Made by a program: the position numbers and the translations under genes. From Klebsormidium nitens (lineage: Eukaryota; Streptophyta; Klebsormidiophyceae; Klebsormidiales; Klebsormidiaceae), in contig DF236959.1 of the NCBI GenBank assembly GCA_000708835.1, positions 108,883 to 172,882 on the forward strand: DNA of 64,000 nt. The letters run 5' to 3'. Shown piece by piece: positions 12,401-24,400 of the stretch; the first letter of the stretch is position 1; every line of letters begins with the position of its first letter. The notes beneath the pieces are model-generated. The model worked only from the letters and a program-made list of their open reading frames with translations. It had not been told where the DNA came from and searched no databases.

Positions 12401-15400
12401 CCTGCGGCAACGTTCTGGAAAGTGCTTAAGCTTTTGCGCACCATGCCAGTGGCGTGTCTTCGACTAATGGCCGCTTGAATTGATACACGACGAAAGTAAC
12501 GCGATGCTTCAGCAGACATTTCTTCACCGTCTTCCTATCAGCCTGTGTAGCGTTTTTCTGGTGCAATGACGTCACTCACTGCGTCTTACGATTGCTGATA
12601 CTCTCTACCGGTCAATGTTCATTGACATTCAGCATATCCTGACGCTCGGGACTTCCTACATGCACCCCATTGTAAACCATCGAACCGCTTGTTCGTTCAA
12701 CTTCGCAGGCAGCTTAAGCCAGCAACACCAACAAACGACCGTCTCTATTGCGTACTAACCCGGGCCGTCTGATGTGGCAAGAGTCCACTTTGAAGTACGC
12801 TTCAAGAGAGATAGTGGCACAGCCACCTTCGTATCTATCAAGCCCCTAAAGCTGTAATCTGAACTCTTTGCAGTGAGCTCGAGTTGGCGACAGAACCCAA
12901 CGACGGCCTCGAGTACGTTCTAATCCAGGCCGACTTGGGCGCCCGTATTCACTTTAAGTATATTCCAGTCAACATAGCAGGGACAGCTGGCGAAGCGCGG
13001 ACAGCCACCACAGGGCCCGTCATGCAAGGTACTTGTCTTGCAAAAAATTGGATAATTGTGGGAGCTCATTAGCAACGACAGCATAGCAGATGCTTTCTGG
13101 CGTTGTGTCCTTCTCAGCAAGCTGCTCGTTTTGTCTAGCTACTGATACTGCCGTTTTGATCTTCGTTTGTCCATCCGTTCGGAAGTCGGGGATATGTGGA
13201 CTGCGCTGTCCTTTTGGCCGTTGCTGTAACTCGTGTCTTGAGCATTGACACGTAGTAGAGTTGGGGAGGGAAAAGTCGACCCATTTTTCCACCCCATCAA
13301 ACCCTGCTAGTGACAGGATTTCCCAATTGAGGCGTTGAGCGGGAAAGAGCTCCTTTTTGAAGCACAACTTATACTTGCCGTGGTGCAAGCTAGGGTTCTT
13401 TCTAACGGGCACCTGAGTCGGAAATTTCACAGCTGAACGCAAAAGACGCGGATGCGGTTTGCTTGTCGTCGTGGTGAAAGCCCTATTTATATGAAAGCCC
13501 TCGTTCCCGCTTGCTGCAGCCCCGCCGCACGTTAAGAAGCTCTCAATCGTGGGTGACGTCATGGAGACCCGCGCGGTGCGTCTGGAGGCGACGTACGTGC
13601 ACGCTGACGAGAGCCTGACGACGGTCCAGTGGTTTGGAGCCAAAGAGGCCAGAGTGCCCAGCACGGAAGTGGAGGAGGCGGGCATGGGTTGGACCAGCTT
13701 CAGCGAGGGGACCACAGAGAAGGTGAGGCTCCTAGGAGCACCTGGAGGTCTTTAAAGCAAACGCTCCTCAAGAGCGCGATTCCTAATTAAATCCCTAGAC
13801 AAGTCTCTGGACTCGTCTTTTTGTCCCCTCACACTGCACTTATCCATTGTTCACGTCATTTCTTTCTTTCGCCTGTTCGCCTTAATGGGTGCTTGCTTCT
13901 TCTGGAGATAATGTTTTGACGAGGACGTGGGCTACGCAACAGCGAACATGTCCGGAGGTTCGCATCTATGCTATTTCAGATGCATGCGGACGAAAAGCTT
14001 AAAATTACTAGGCGGCTTTCCCTTCGCCCGTACATTGTTGGATTGCTTTGAACCCAAACGCAGTGTTTCTTTTGCCCACCTGATGCACCGCCCTCCTCCT
14101 TTCACTTACAAAGGATGGCGTGCCGCCCCCGCTTCTCCCCCGCTTTATTGCTTGCGGCAATCGGCCCGTTGCACCAACTCTGACTTCAATGCTTTTTGGC
14201 CCACGCGCAGTCGTTCGTGGTCCCCCCTGAAGCGGTGGGTCGCTTCCTGGTCGCTAAGGTGACACCGCGGCGGCCTGACGAGGCGGGGAGCTCGACGTAT
14301 GCTTGCACCAACGATGCGGTTGAAAGTGAGGAGCAAAACTTTGTGAAACACGGGATATAGACAATCTAGTGATTCTGGTGTTTCTCTCTCAACAATTGGA
14401 CAGTCGGTGGTGTAGGAGATTTGTGCCTTTTATGCCATTCTGTGATCACGGTGCGACTTTGGAGAGGCGGAAAGCTGGCGTGTCATGGTACGGTTGTGCT
14501 GTTGATGGAAGTTAGACACACATAGATGTGGATGTTGAATCAACGCTGGTGCCACTGTTGGGCGATTGTTCGACGAACCGCACAACCCTTTTGACTCCTC
14601 TGCCGTGATAAGGGGCAAGCCACTCGATGTCACGTTGGAAGAGAAGCTTGCATTGATACAGGGCAGATGCGATTCTGCCAGCGGGGGGTCAAGGCGCGAC
14701 GTTCGAAAGCTCAGCTTCCTGAGATTAAGAAACCACCGCAGCTTCGTATCTTTGAATCCTGTACGTATCGAGTTGTGTCATGTGCTCAACCAAAGCCCGA
14801 AACCTTGAAGTTTCGAGCGCGACGCTAGAGCATTCACAACCCGATTCTAGCATTTAAGTATGAAACTGATACACGTATACACACGCAGTGCTGCCACCAG
14901 TCGTGCGCGCCGTGACCGTGAGCGGAACGGTCAAGGAGGGCGAGAAGCTGACGGCGTCCTACAAGTACGACGGGGGACACGAGGGAGCGAGCGAGTTTGC
15001 CTGGTACAGTCATAAAGTGAGCCCTCCGAACAAGTGACCACGTCCGCAGTCCGCAGCTCTGACAGTGTGAGGAGTTTTAGTAGGCGCTACTATTCTCTTG
15101 TTGGGAAGGCAATTGCTCCCGAATATGAAGCCGCTTCGGTTCCTTTCAGAGTCTAGCATCACTTTAGCCTGGCCAATTGACTTTTTTCTTTTCGACCAGA
15201 AAAAGGGTTCCTTGCACAAGCTGAAGTGCTTTTCGTATGAAGGATCAAAACAGTCTCGCTTTGGTTTCGGATTCCTTTCACATCCCATGAAATCCCGTTT
15301 TGCGGCCTCAAATACCATCAAGCAGAGGTTGACAAAGGTAAGTTCCCAATATAAGCGGGAGCAGGCGTTCCAATTGAACGAGGAGAGAGCAGGTTTAAGG

Positions 15401-18400
15401 TTGCAAGATTCACACTGAAACATGACGGCTTGAATCAGCAGCATCTCAATTGCGGGGAGATTTGACGAAGTAACTCGACTCTATGAAAGCTTGTTGGACC
15501 GCTTAGGCGCCTGTCATTGTGAGGTTCCGGTTCGCGACTGACCCGCGGGTTAAAGGCCAATCCTAGTTAAGCCCTGAAACCTGCTCGTGACTTGCAGAAA
15601 GCAACGTTGCGTACTAGTTCTTGGTCAGGGTCAGCTCAGGTCCTATCTTTTCAGAAGTAGGCTTTTACGTCTGGTTAGGGAGCCTTGGGCAGCCTCAACC
15701 AACCATAGTTAAGCTTGCCGAAATGTCGTGATTGCAGGACGGGAGCGACTCCGGAACTTTGATACCGGGCTCACAAGGCGCACTGGAGTACACGGTCCGC
15801 CCAGAAGACGTGGGGAGACATGTGTCTTTCCAGTGCACTCCCATTCGGAGAGACGGCGGCCGGGGCGAGATGCAGCGACACTTCAACGCTGAGAAGGTTG
15901 AGGGAGGTAAGGAAACTGCTACAAAGTTGCCTTTCCTACGTCATATTGTCCCTTGTATCTTCGTGGAAGAGAGGAGCAGGTTTTCCAAAATTGTGGGAGG
16001 ACGCGTTAGTTATGCGAGAAAGTTCTATGGTGACTGCGGCTGCCTGTTGATGCTTTGTGGGACTGGCTTTGCTTTTGGACCTGTTGCAAAAGTCTGCAAA
16101 CTCTGGCATTTGGCCTGATCTGAGCGAATGGTGTATGGCAGAGGGTGATATTCGAGCAATTTCATTGGCAAAGGGATAGCATCTTTTGACGTTGCTTATG
16201 GTATACGAGTTTCGTGCGACTGATTGACCAGTCGAAGAGATACTACTGTCAATAAAGCTGCATCGCACGAGGTGCTAGTGTCTTTGATTGTGCAGGATAC
16301 GAGAGCGTCTAAGCCTTACATTGTGCGACTCGGATACAATGGCCGTCAGTCTCATCTGCACTGGCTTGAGAATGAGGAAGCAAGGAGGGCACTACAGACA
16401 GCAAGGCAGCTAACATCCATGTAAGCAAACATACGAGAGACCTTTTCGAAGTAACGCCACGCCAGAGAAAGTAAAGTGTCCTTTTCTATTACCAGGCTTG
16501 CCCTCTGTGTCGAATCTGCGAATCGAGGGAAGCACCACCGAAGGGGCCGAGCTGCGCGTCGAGAAAGATTACGTTGGCGGGATGGAGGGCGCGTCAGGCT
16601 ACCGTTGGCACTTAGTAAGCGTTCACTCAGATTTTAACCGTTGGCCCCTGTTAGAAGTTTTCTCATCCTCATTTCTGTCTGAGGGCTACAATCAAACAGT
16701 AAAGCAATTAGTTTGATCTGGTGGGTTAGGGCCCATAGCTGCATTGAAAAGACAGAAATTCAGGTTTTGCCTGTGCTCCATAGGCCCCTCCGGATAATTT
16801 TAGTCGAAGGCTTTGCTCGACGTATATGTAGTTGAATCCAAGGGATTTCCAGAAGTCGTCGAGCCGAAAGCTACACCAAGCTGCAAAGCTTCGCGGAGCG
16901 GGTGTGAATACTTTCCGTCCAATCATCGCAGCTAACATCTGACGGGCAACAAGGGGAGATTGAGGGCGTGACGGGACCGGTTTACACAGTTCGGACGTCC
17001 GACGTCGGCGCGATGATCAACGTCGAGTGTACGCCGGTCCGAAGCGACGGAGTGGAGGGGGAGACCCTCTTTTCGCCGTTGAGAGGGCCGATCTTGGCTT
17101 GTGAGAAGCAAACCCTTGAGTCCTATGACGATCCTGAATCTGGAAATTGTTGAAGGTCGCTTTCTTTTTAGGATCGCAGATAGTTCCTTCAGAAAGAGAG
17201 GTCTGAATCTGCGTCCAGTTCTGGAATCTGCGTGCCCTTCTTTTGGAGGCTTGTATTGAGACGCTACAGAGCGGTCGCCATTGAAATCTGCAATGAGACA
17301 CTATCAGGGGTGCGTTCTGGTTCGAGACTTATGAGACGTCGGTTCGGTAGGACGGGCAAGGCCCCAGCAATTGAACCAGAATCCGAACGCATCGATCCCA
17401 CAGATGAAAGCAATGGGTATAGAGCTATATTTAAGTGACTTTTGCGTACTCATGGAAAGGTGGAGAAAGCGCTTGAAGCAGGAAACTGTTGTTTATGCCA
17501 AAGGTTGGTCCTGCATGCACGAGGGGGCACATCCGCAAAGAGCAATACCTTCTTCTCCTTATAGCTCTCAAAAACCCGTCAGTTGCAGGCGACCCCTTTT
17601 CCAAATCGTCGGTTTGTGCAAGCAAGTCTGAAAAGTATCTCAATAAGCGAAGGAGCCCGGTTCTCGAGTCCCCGTCGCGTCGAAGGGCGGATTCTGATCC
17701 GCAAGCCGGAAGCCAACGTTACCATCTCTCCCCTTCCGGGCCCACCGCAGTGCGAGGAGCCGTCGAACCGGGAGGAGGCCGTCGAAGTGAAAATTTCATC
17801 GTTTATTGCGACGTTAAGGGGCCGAAAGCTGACGTCATTGTCTCCGTCCTTCCAGGCCCGCCGCAGTGCGAGAAGCTGGTGGTTCGGGGGGAAGCCGTCG
17901 AAGGGGAGATCTTATCTCTTGAGACGTCGTATCCGGGAGGCGCTCTGGGCACCAGCAATTAGGTTCCGGTAGGAAGCCAGAAGAGTGACGTCATTGTCGC
18001 GCTCCTTGCAGGTCCGCCGCAGTGCGAGAAGCTGGTGTTTCGGGGGGAAGCCGTCGAAGGGGAGATTTTATCTTTTGAGGCGACGTATCGGGGGGGCGCT
18101 ATGGGAACCAGCGTGGCCGAGTGGACCCGGGTGGAGCAGGACGGGCAGGAGACGGTCGTCAGCAACCAAGGTGAGGCTAAAAGCGACGTGTCATTTGTCA
18201 TTGTGAGTTTCGGTCTGGACCCGGAAGGGCAGGACGGAAAGGAGACGGTCGTCAGCAACCAAGGTGTGGCTGATGATTACGTCATTCGATCTGGAAATTT
18301 TTTGGCCCAAGAGCAGGACGGGAAAGGGACGGTCGTCAGCAACCAAGGGTGAGTCTAGAAGGTGACGTCGTTCGATCGGGATAGGTGATGTCACTTGCGT

Positions 18401-21400
18401 CCGGGCTCGGAAGTGTAGTCGAGCAGGACGGGAAAGAGACGGTCGTCAGCAACTGAGGGGAAAAAATGGTTTCCGTTCCCAAAGTGATGTCGAAACATGA
18501 CGTCGCTTGTGTGTAGGTGCGGTCGTCAGCAACACTGGACGTCGAGAAAGAGACTTGTTCGTCTCAGAAACGGGACTGGATACCTCATTCGAGCGGGTTT
18601 TTTGAGTGCAAACGCGGATCGCATTTCTCAGCCTCGCTCGAGCTCAAGACGGCACGTCGAATGATGCTTTCAGGGCGCGTGTCTCGTCGGTTTATCGCCT
18701 CTTTAAAACCAACAACTTACTTTCGCAGAGGCGATCCGGCTGCGGAAAGCTGACGTTGGCTGCCGGCTGCGGCTTACGTACACCCCCGTTCGTTCGGATC
18801 TGGCGACGGGCGAGCCCGTGTCCCTATTGTCCGAGGTCGTGACGCAAGGTGAGCCAGGAGCTTACAATGTTCAACTTCTAAGACGCTATGTTATTCTGAG
18901 TGGTTAAGAAGGTCTTGAAGGTGGTACAAGGCTGAGAGCTTTGCTCCAGTTTGCACAGGGGAAAACGAGGGTCGGGATCAGAGCCTCTGCTTCTCTTTAC
19001 AGGAACTTGCGGGGAGTCTCGCTTTTGAATAATGGCAGCGTGATATGCAATGTTAGCAGGATTGGGAAGTCGACATTGGATCAGAGATCTGAAGAGCTGG
19101 GTTCCTCACCATACCTTTGCCAGCCGCTCGATCCATAGGGGTGACCTCAAGCCAGTAAAGATGCAATTAGATCGGTATCGTTTACCAGGTTAAATCTCGT
19201 TGGACTAGTAATGAGATAGACTTTCCCGATCGATAGACTGTTCGTTACTTCTTAATTGTCCTTCTTTATTGACTGTTCAAACGCACTCCATACACTCAAC
19301 CCTTCAGGAGGACCGCTGGGTTTGGAGTTAACCCTCCCGAGTACGCCAGTGGAAGACCAGGAGCTGGACCCCCGCGCCGTGTATTTCGGGGGGGAAGAAG
19401 GGCCCAGCGAATGGCAGTGGTATCGCTCCAAGGACCCCCCCAGAGCGGAAGCAAGCTCGCGCGCGTCTTGGACCCCAATCGCCCACACTCGGTAAGCTTA
19501 TTCGCATGATCTCATCATCGTGATTGCTGACAACGAGAGTGCGCGATCACGCGGGCTGTTATGCTCGACAATCCGACAGGTGTCTTTTTGTCTTGGCCTG
19601 CCTCTCAAAGTGTTATTGAGAACAGGTAAACTCAAGTCGCTGAGACGACGCCTCACTTTAGAGCTCAGCATGCGTGAGCCCAGAGCTACACGTATCGTGA
19701 TGAAGAACGCAGCCATCTTGAGCACGACCAGCCATCAAAAAGAGCTGGTAGAGGAACGTGCGATATAGTACGACTCAGATGTCCGTCACGGTTACTGAGA
19801 ACGGTTCGTGAGAAACCACTTTACGTCCGGAAAGGGACAAACCCCTCTCGACTTTCAAACAACCAACAAAACTTGCCCGGGAAACTCGACATCCTGAAGA
19901 CCTTCATTTTGTTCCCTTGCTTTGTGCCAGGAAGTACACCCCTGGCCTTGCTGACGTAGGCTGTTACCTCATCCTGGAATGGACGCCGGTCCGCGCCGAC
20001 GGGAATAAGGGCGCCCCGCTGGACGCCTTTGCGACGTCGCCAGTGGAACCAGGTGAGTCGGCTGAGGAAGCTCAAAAAGATTCGGTCGCTCCTTACGCAG
20101 AAATGAGGTTTCAAGGCGTGATGATTTCCGTTTAGGCCTTTTCGCGTTGTCGATCAGCCAACCAAATCCCCTTCTCCTTGCGTCCAACAGAGCTGCGAAT
20201 GCAAGAAACTGGTGATACAGTCGTCGGAGCCGGCTGCTTTGGTGAAGGCTCCGTGCTATGGACACGAATTGGAGTAGAGTTTGAGCAATGTCAACGTACT
20301 GAAAGTCGTCCACGTCTGATGAGCTTTCCTCAGAACGAAAGCAGCGAAGGTTTCACTGGAATTGAGCTGAAACAGAAAACGAGAGCATCTTGTGCTTTGA
20401 AAGACTCCGAAGTCCCTCGGTGGTTTGAAAAGGCTCGTGAATTGACAGTGAATTTTGATAGTACGAGAAAATTGTAGGCGCTCTCTGTCTCTCTTAGTTG
20501 TGTTGGAAGGAGAGAACTGTACGAGCTCGGTGTCATTCCCTAAGCAAGCTGATCCAAGTTGCTGCCAAACTGCGCGTTGCTAGTCAACCCCCAACACAGT
20601 CCCAACACAGTCCTCCAGAACATATAATCGTTCGCAAACCAAAGCCGTAATTTGCCTGCCCCTTTCTCTCTGCAGCTCCGCCCGAGGTCTTGGCCATCGA
20701 AGTGCGCGAGTCAGGTCAGGGCGGTTTCGTCGGGATCGCTCAGTACCACGGAGGGTTGGAGGGGGCCAGTCGGAAGCAATGGCTAAGAGAGCAAGAAAAG
20801 GGGAAGCTCGTTCCTATTCCGGGGGCCACGTCGAACATGTACGAACCGGGGGAGGAGGACTACTCAGGGAAGCTTGTCTACTCGTATACCCCCGTGAGGA
20901 CGGACGGGACGGAGGGAACAACGGTGTTCTCAGAGCCCGGGGGGACGGTGTATCCGGGTAGGTAGTTCCCGAAAGTCGTAGGTTTCGAGGCTGAGCAAAG
21001 GTAGCTTGATTGCGCATAGCTTTGGGTAAAGTGCCAAATGGTCGGAGCCAACTTGCCCAGGAGTCTCAGATTCATCAAATGGTGGATCTACATTTTGACC
21101 TAAGACTTGAAGGGAGGAGAAGACGTGTCGGTTCTCTTAACTGGAAATCCAGTTCAAAAGTGCAGCAATCCCAGGTCCTCACAACACAGGCTGCAAAGTG
21201 CACACAGATTGTTGAATGGTGGCCTGCGCACTGAGATTTCTAGTCTAAACATTATGCACTTCCACAAGGCGCTCACCATGTGGACTCGCCATTCTTCCCT
21301 CCATTTTCGGCATCTGAGTTATCTGCAGTTCAGTCTTGCTTGCGCCCGAGAGATCCGAAGGGTGTTTTTTGGCCAATTCTCGGCTTAAGCCGATGCTCTT

Positions 21401-24400
21401 TCATTGCTGCAGAGCTGCCTGGTCTGGGTCGCTTGACGATCTCGGGCAAAGTGGCGGAGGGCCAGATGCTGACGGCGCTGGAGGACCTCCCGGGCGGCGA
21501 TAAGCAGCAGGACCTCTGGCGGCGCTTCAAAAAGGAGATCAAGTATCAATGGTGAGCCGCCGAAAGGCGACCCGATTGCATACAGTCCCTGTGTACGACT
21601 GCGCGTATATATCGGCTGCCGCCACGGCGAGTACTCGTCGACTTCCAGTGTCCCGAAGAGCTGTTTCTGGCCAAGTGAGTTCTGCCCAGCAACAGTAAAG
21701 ACGTTCTGATAGCCGCTTCTATTTCGATACGCCCTCTCAAGGAGCCAGGGCTTTGACAATTTGGATCGGTTCCGGGAGCAGCACGTTTTCCTGCTGCCAT
21801 CCGAACCCTGGTGTTACCTCCCCACAAACACCCCCTGGATCCCAAACCCTAAAATCGTAACCCCTTTCTCAGGTCTCGCTCCGCCCCCGGTTCCCCCGAG
21901 CACTTTTCCCCGCTGCCGGCGCAGCGCTCCGTGAGCTACAAGGTGCGTCTGGATGACGTCGGCCGCCACCTCAAGTGCGAGTGCACGGTCGTCGACGTCT
22001 TTGGCCGCGCAGCGCCGCCCGTCGCGTGCGTGACCGACGTCGTCAAAGCAGGTAAGCAGCCGCCATATGGTCTTGCAATCCTTTTCTGTGATGGGCGAGT
22101 GGCGCAATGAAATGGAATGGGTTGGTGAGGGGAAAGGGCTTGGCACCTTTGCATCGCTGCAGTCACTTAGGAACGGAAGTTGGGCATTACGGCAAGTGGT
22201 TCTCACCCTGCTTTCAGTGGATTGTTGATCACTCTGATTTTCCGCAAGCTGTTTGGTGGTTCCGAGTTTGCATAGTCCGCCCTATGGTTTGTCAAATTGA
22301 GTATCTGGCGACCTCGTTTCCTTCGTTCTGCAAACCTCCACTATCTTACGATTGCAACGAATTGCTTCCTGATCAGTTCCGATCGAACAGTGCCACGGTG
22401 ACGAGCAAAGAAAAAGGTAGCCTCTGTGTCTGACCTTCTCTGCCTTTGCGCAGCCGAGCCGAAGATCGAACGGCTTCAAGTCGACGGCCGGGGTTTTCAC
22501 ACCAGCACATACGCGGTCAGAGGGACGTACAGTGGGGGGCGGGAGGGAAAGAGCGTCATCCAGTGGTTCCGGGCGTCGGGAGCCAAACCGAACGAGGACC
22601 TCACACCGATCCCAGGTGCGACAAAAGGTTCTTAAGAGAGTAAAAACGGACAAAAAAGGGAAAGATGAATGAGTATGGCACGAAGGGTCTTGCCAGGCGT
22701 GGCCTTTCTTATAACGGTGCAGGCGGATCGTAGATGTAAATGTTATCCAAGGCGTCCTGCAGACGCTCTAATTCCGTTACACTCGCCTGTGCGTATCCTC
22801 AAAGCCAAACCTCAGTGAACCCGAGCTTTTTGGTCCCTCTTCCTTACTAGTTATTTTGAAATTCAAGAATGTGAAGCACTCTCTCATAACGTTCAGTGCA
22901 CTTTTGAAGTGTACAGGCAGGCGCTGTTGGATCTGTGCGTAGAGCTACTACCTGAACTGCAAACGCGGACCTCTAACCTCAAGTTATTAACGCTTCAACT
23001 TTCAACCAACAAAGCGGTTCAGCGAATCCTGACCCGTGAGACGTCTCTTCTCGCAGACGCCACCGGCCCAATGCACAAAGCGCAGCTTGGGATGTGAACA
23101 CGCGCCTCGCCACTCGTTACATGCCCGTACATCGCCGTAACCCGTTTCGAATTTGCCTCAGCAGAGACCCTAATTCTATACTGGGTCAGCAAACCCTGAG
23201 CTTAACCTGACTCATTCTGCAGGCGCCACCAGTGCAACGCGTGAAGCGCAGCTCGACACCATGGGCACGCACCTAAGCCGCGCGCTGATCAAACCTCTAA
23301 CTCCGTCTCTAACCTCCTAGGGTTCAGCATAGTCCAAACCCTAAACGGTGTCGCAAACCCTGAACTTGAACCCGTCTCGTTCCGCAGGCGCCACCGGCCC
23401 AGTACGAGGTGCAATGCGACTACGTAGGCGAGCGCCTGCATGGCCCGCTCCTCAAGCCCATTGATCTCCCTAACCCGAGTCCTAACCCCAAATGCTAAAA
23501 GCTGCAGCAAGTCTCAAGCATTGAATGCTAAAAAGCAAACCCTGAAGTTTAACTCGTCTCGCTCCACAGGCGCCACCTGCCCAGGGTACGAAGCGCAGCT
23601 CGACGACGTGGCTCGCGCCTGGCCGCCCTGCCGAAGCCCACGCAATTCTCTACTCCAACTTCTAACCCCAAATATAAAATCACAAACCTCGAACGCTTGG
23701 GGAAATACTGTACAGTAACCCGTCTTGATCCGCAGGTGCCACCGGCCCAGTGTACGAAGCGCAGCTTGATGACGTGGGCTCGCGCCTGGCCGCGCGCTAC
23801 ACGCCCGTCCGAGACGACGGCGCGGTTGGCGAGCCGGTCATCGTCCTCACGGCGCCGATCGCTGTGGACCCGGAAGTCGCTCGGGAGGTGAGACTTTCTC
23901 CCCTTTTTAGTTTTTGTAGACAAAGTTGCACGGGAGGTAAAACACTTTGCAATTGCTATGCGCTTTTTGGATCATTTCGCCCCAGGATTTCTACACACAG
24001 TCTTGTCCTACCAACCAATTCGAGAAGAGCAGGGGTTGTTTCTGCAGAAGTGTTACGATTGGCGAAATGCTTACGTTTCTCACGGAGCATTCTTCCTCAA
24101 GCCTTGAGCGCCTGCAACCTCTGCGTAGGGCGTTTTGGTCGTCGTTTACAGCCAGAATCGTTGTCAGTCTGAATCGTTGTTCCATGTTTCTTAACGAAAA
24201 TGGACCGGTTGTTTAGAAGTTTTTTGCGGGGTCTAAGCAAGACCGAACCTGCACAGCTGCAGCCGGGCAGCAGAATCGTGAGCCTGCTTGCCGGATGGTC
24301 ACTTCCAAGGAAAAGAGTACGTATCCTCCATATCCGCCGTTCTGGATCATCAAATACTCCGGATGCACAAGACGCAGAACGACAATATCCTACGTTTCCA

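Larger units (their letters stand above)
9777..23887 (+). other. AIR9: AIR9 A9-repeat exon block (11 units)
   Basis: Eleven A9 units can be read: exons 11-12, 13-14, 15-16, 17-18, 19-20, 21-22, 23-24, 25-26, 27 alone, 28-29 and 30-31. Each unit begins near a PP or GP pair, has a YxGGxEG turn before a Trp, and ends with DVG followed by YTPVRxDGxxGE. Every border between consecutive units is a phase-1 intron, while the intron inside a unit varies in phase. Unit 9 (20676-20957) is a single exon and lacks the internal intron. The count equals the eleven repeats described for land-plant AIR9. Confidence 0.88.

Noticed and set aside
13020-13715. 231-codon minus-strand open frame
   Set aside because: It lies antisense to AIR9 exon 17 and the intron before it, which are supported by splice sites, phase and A9 similarity. 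It has no recognisable domain.
23337-23345. AAACCCTAA telomere-type motifs in AIR9 introns (also near 21843)
   Set aside because: Isolated single motifs within repeated intron units, not an interstitial telomere array; no case for regulatory use from sequence alone.
23045-23830. CRISPR-like regular spacing of five repeats
   Set aside because: The repeats are copies of a eukaryotic exon edge with splice sites, and the sequence between them is related from unit to unit. It is not an array of unique spacers.
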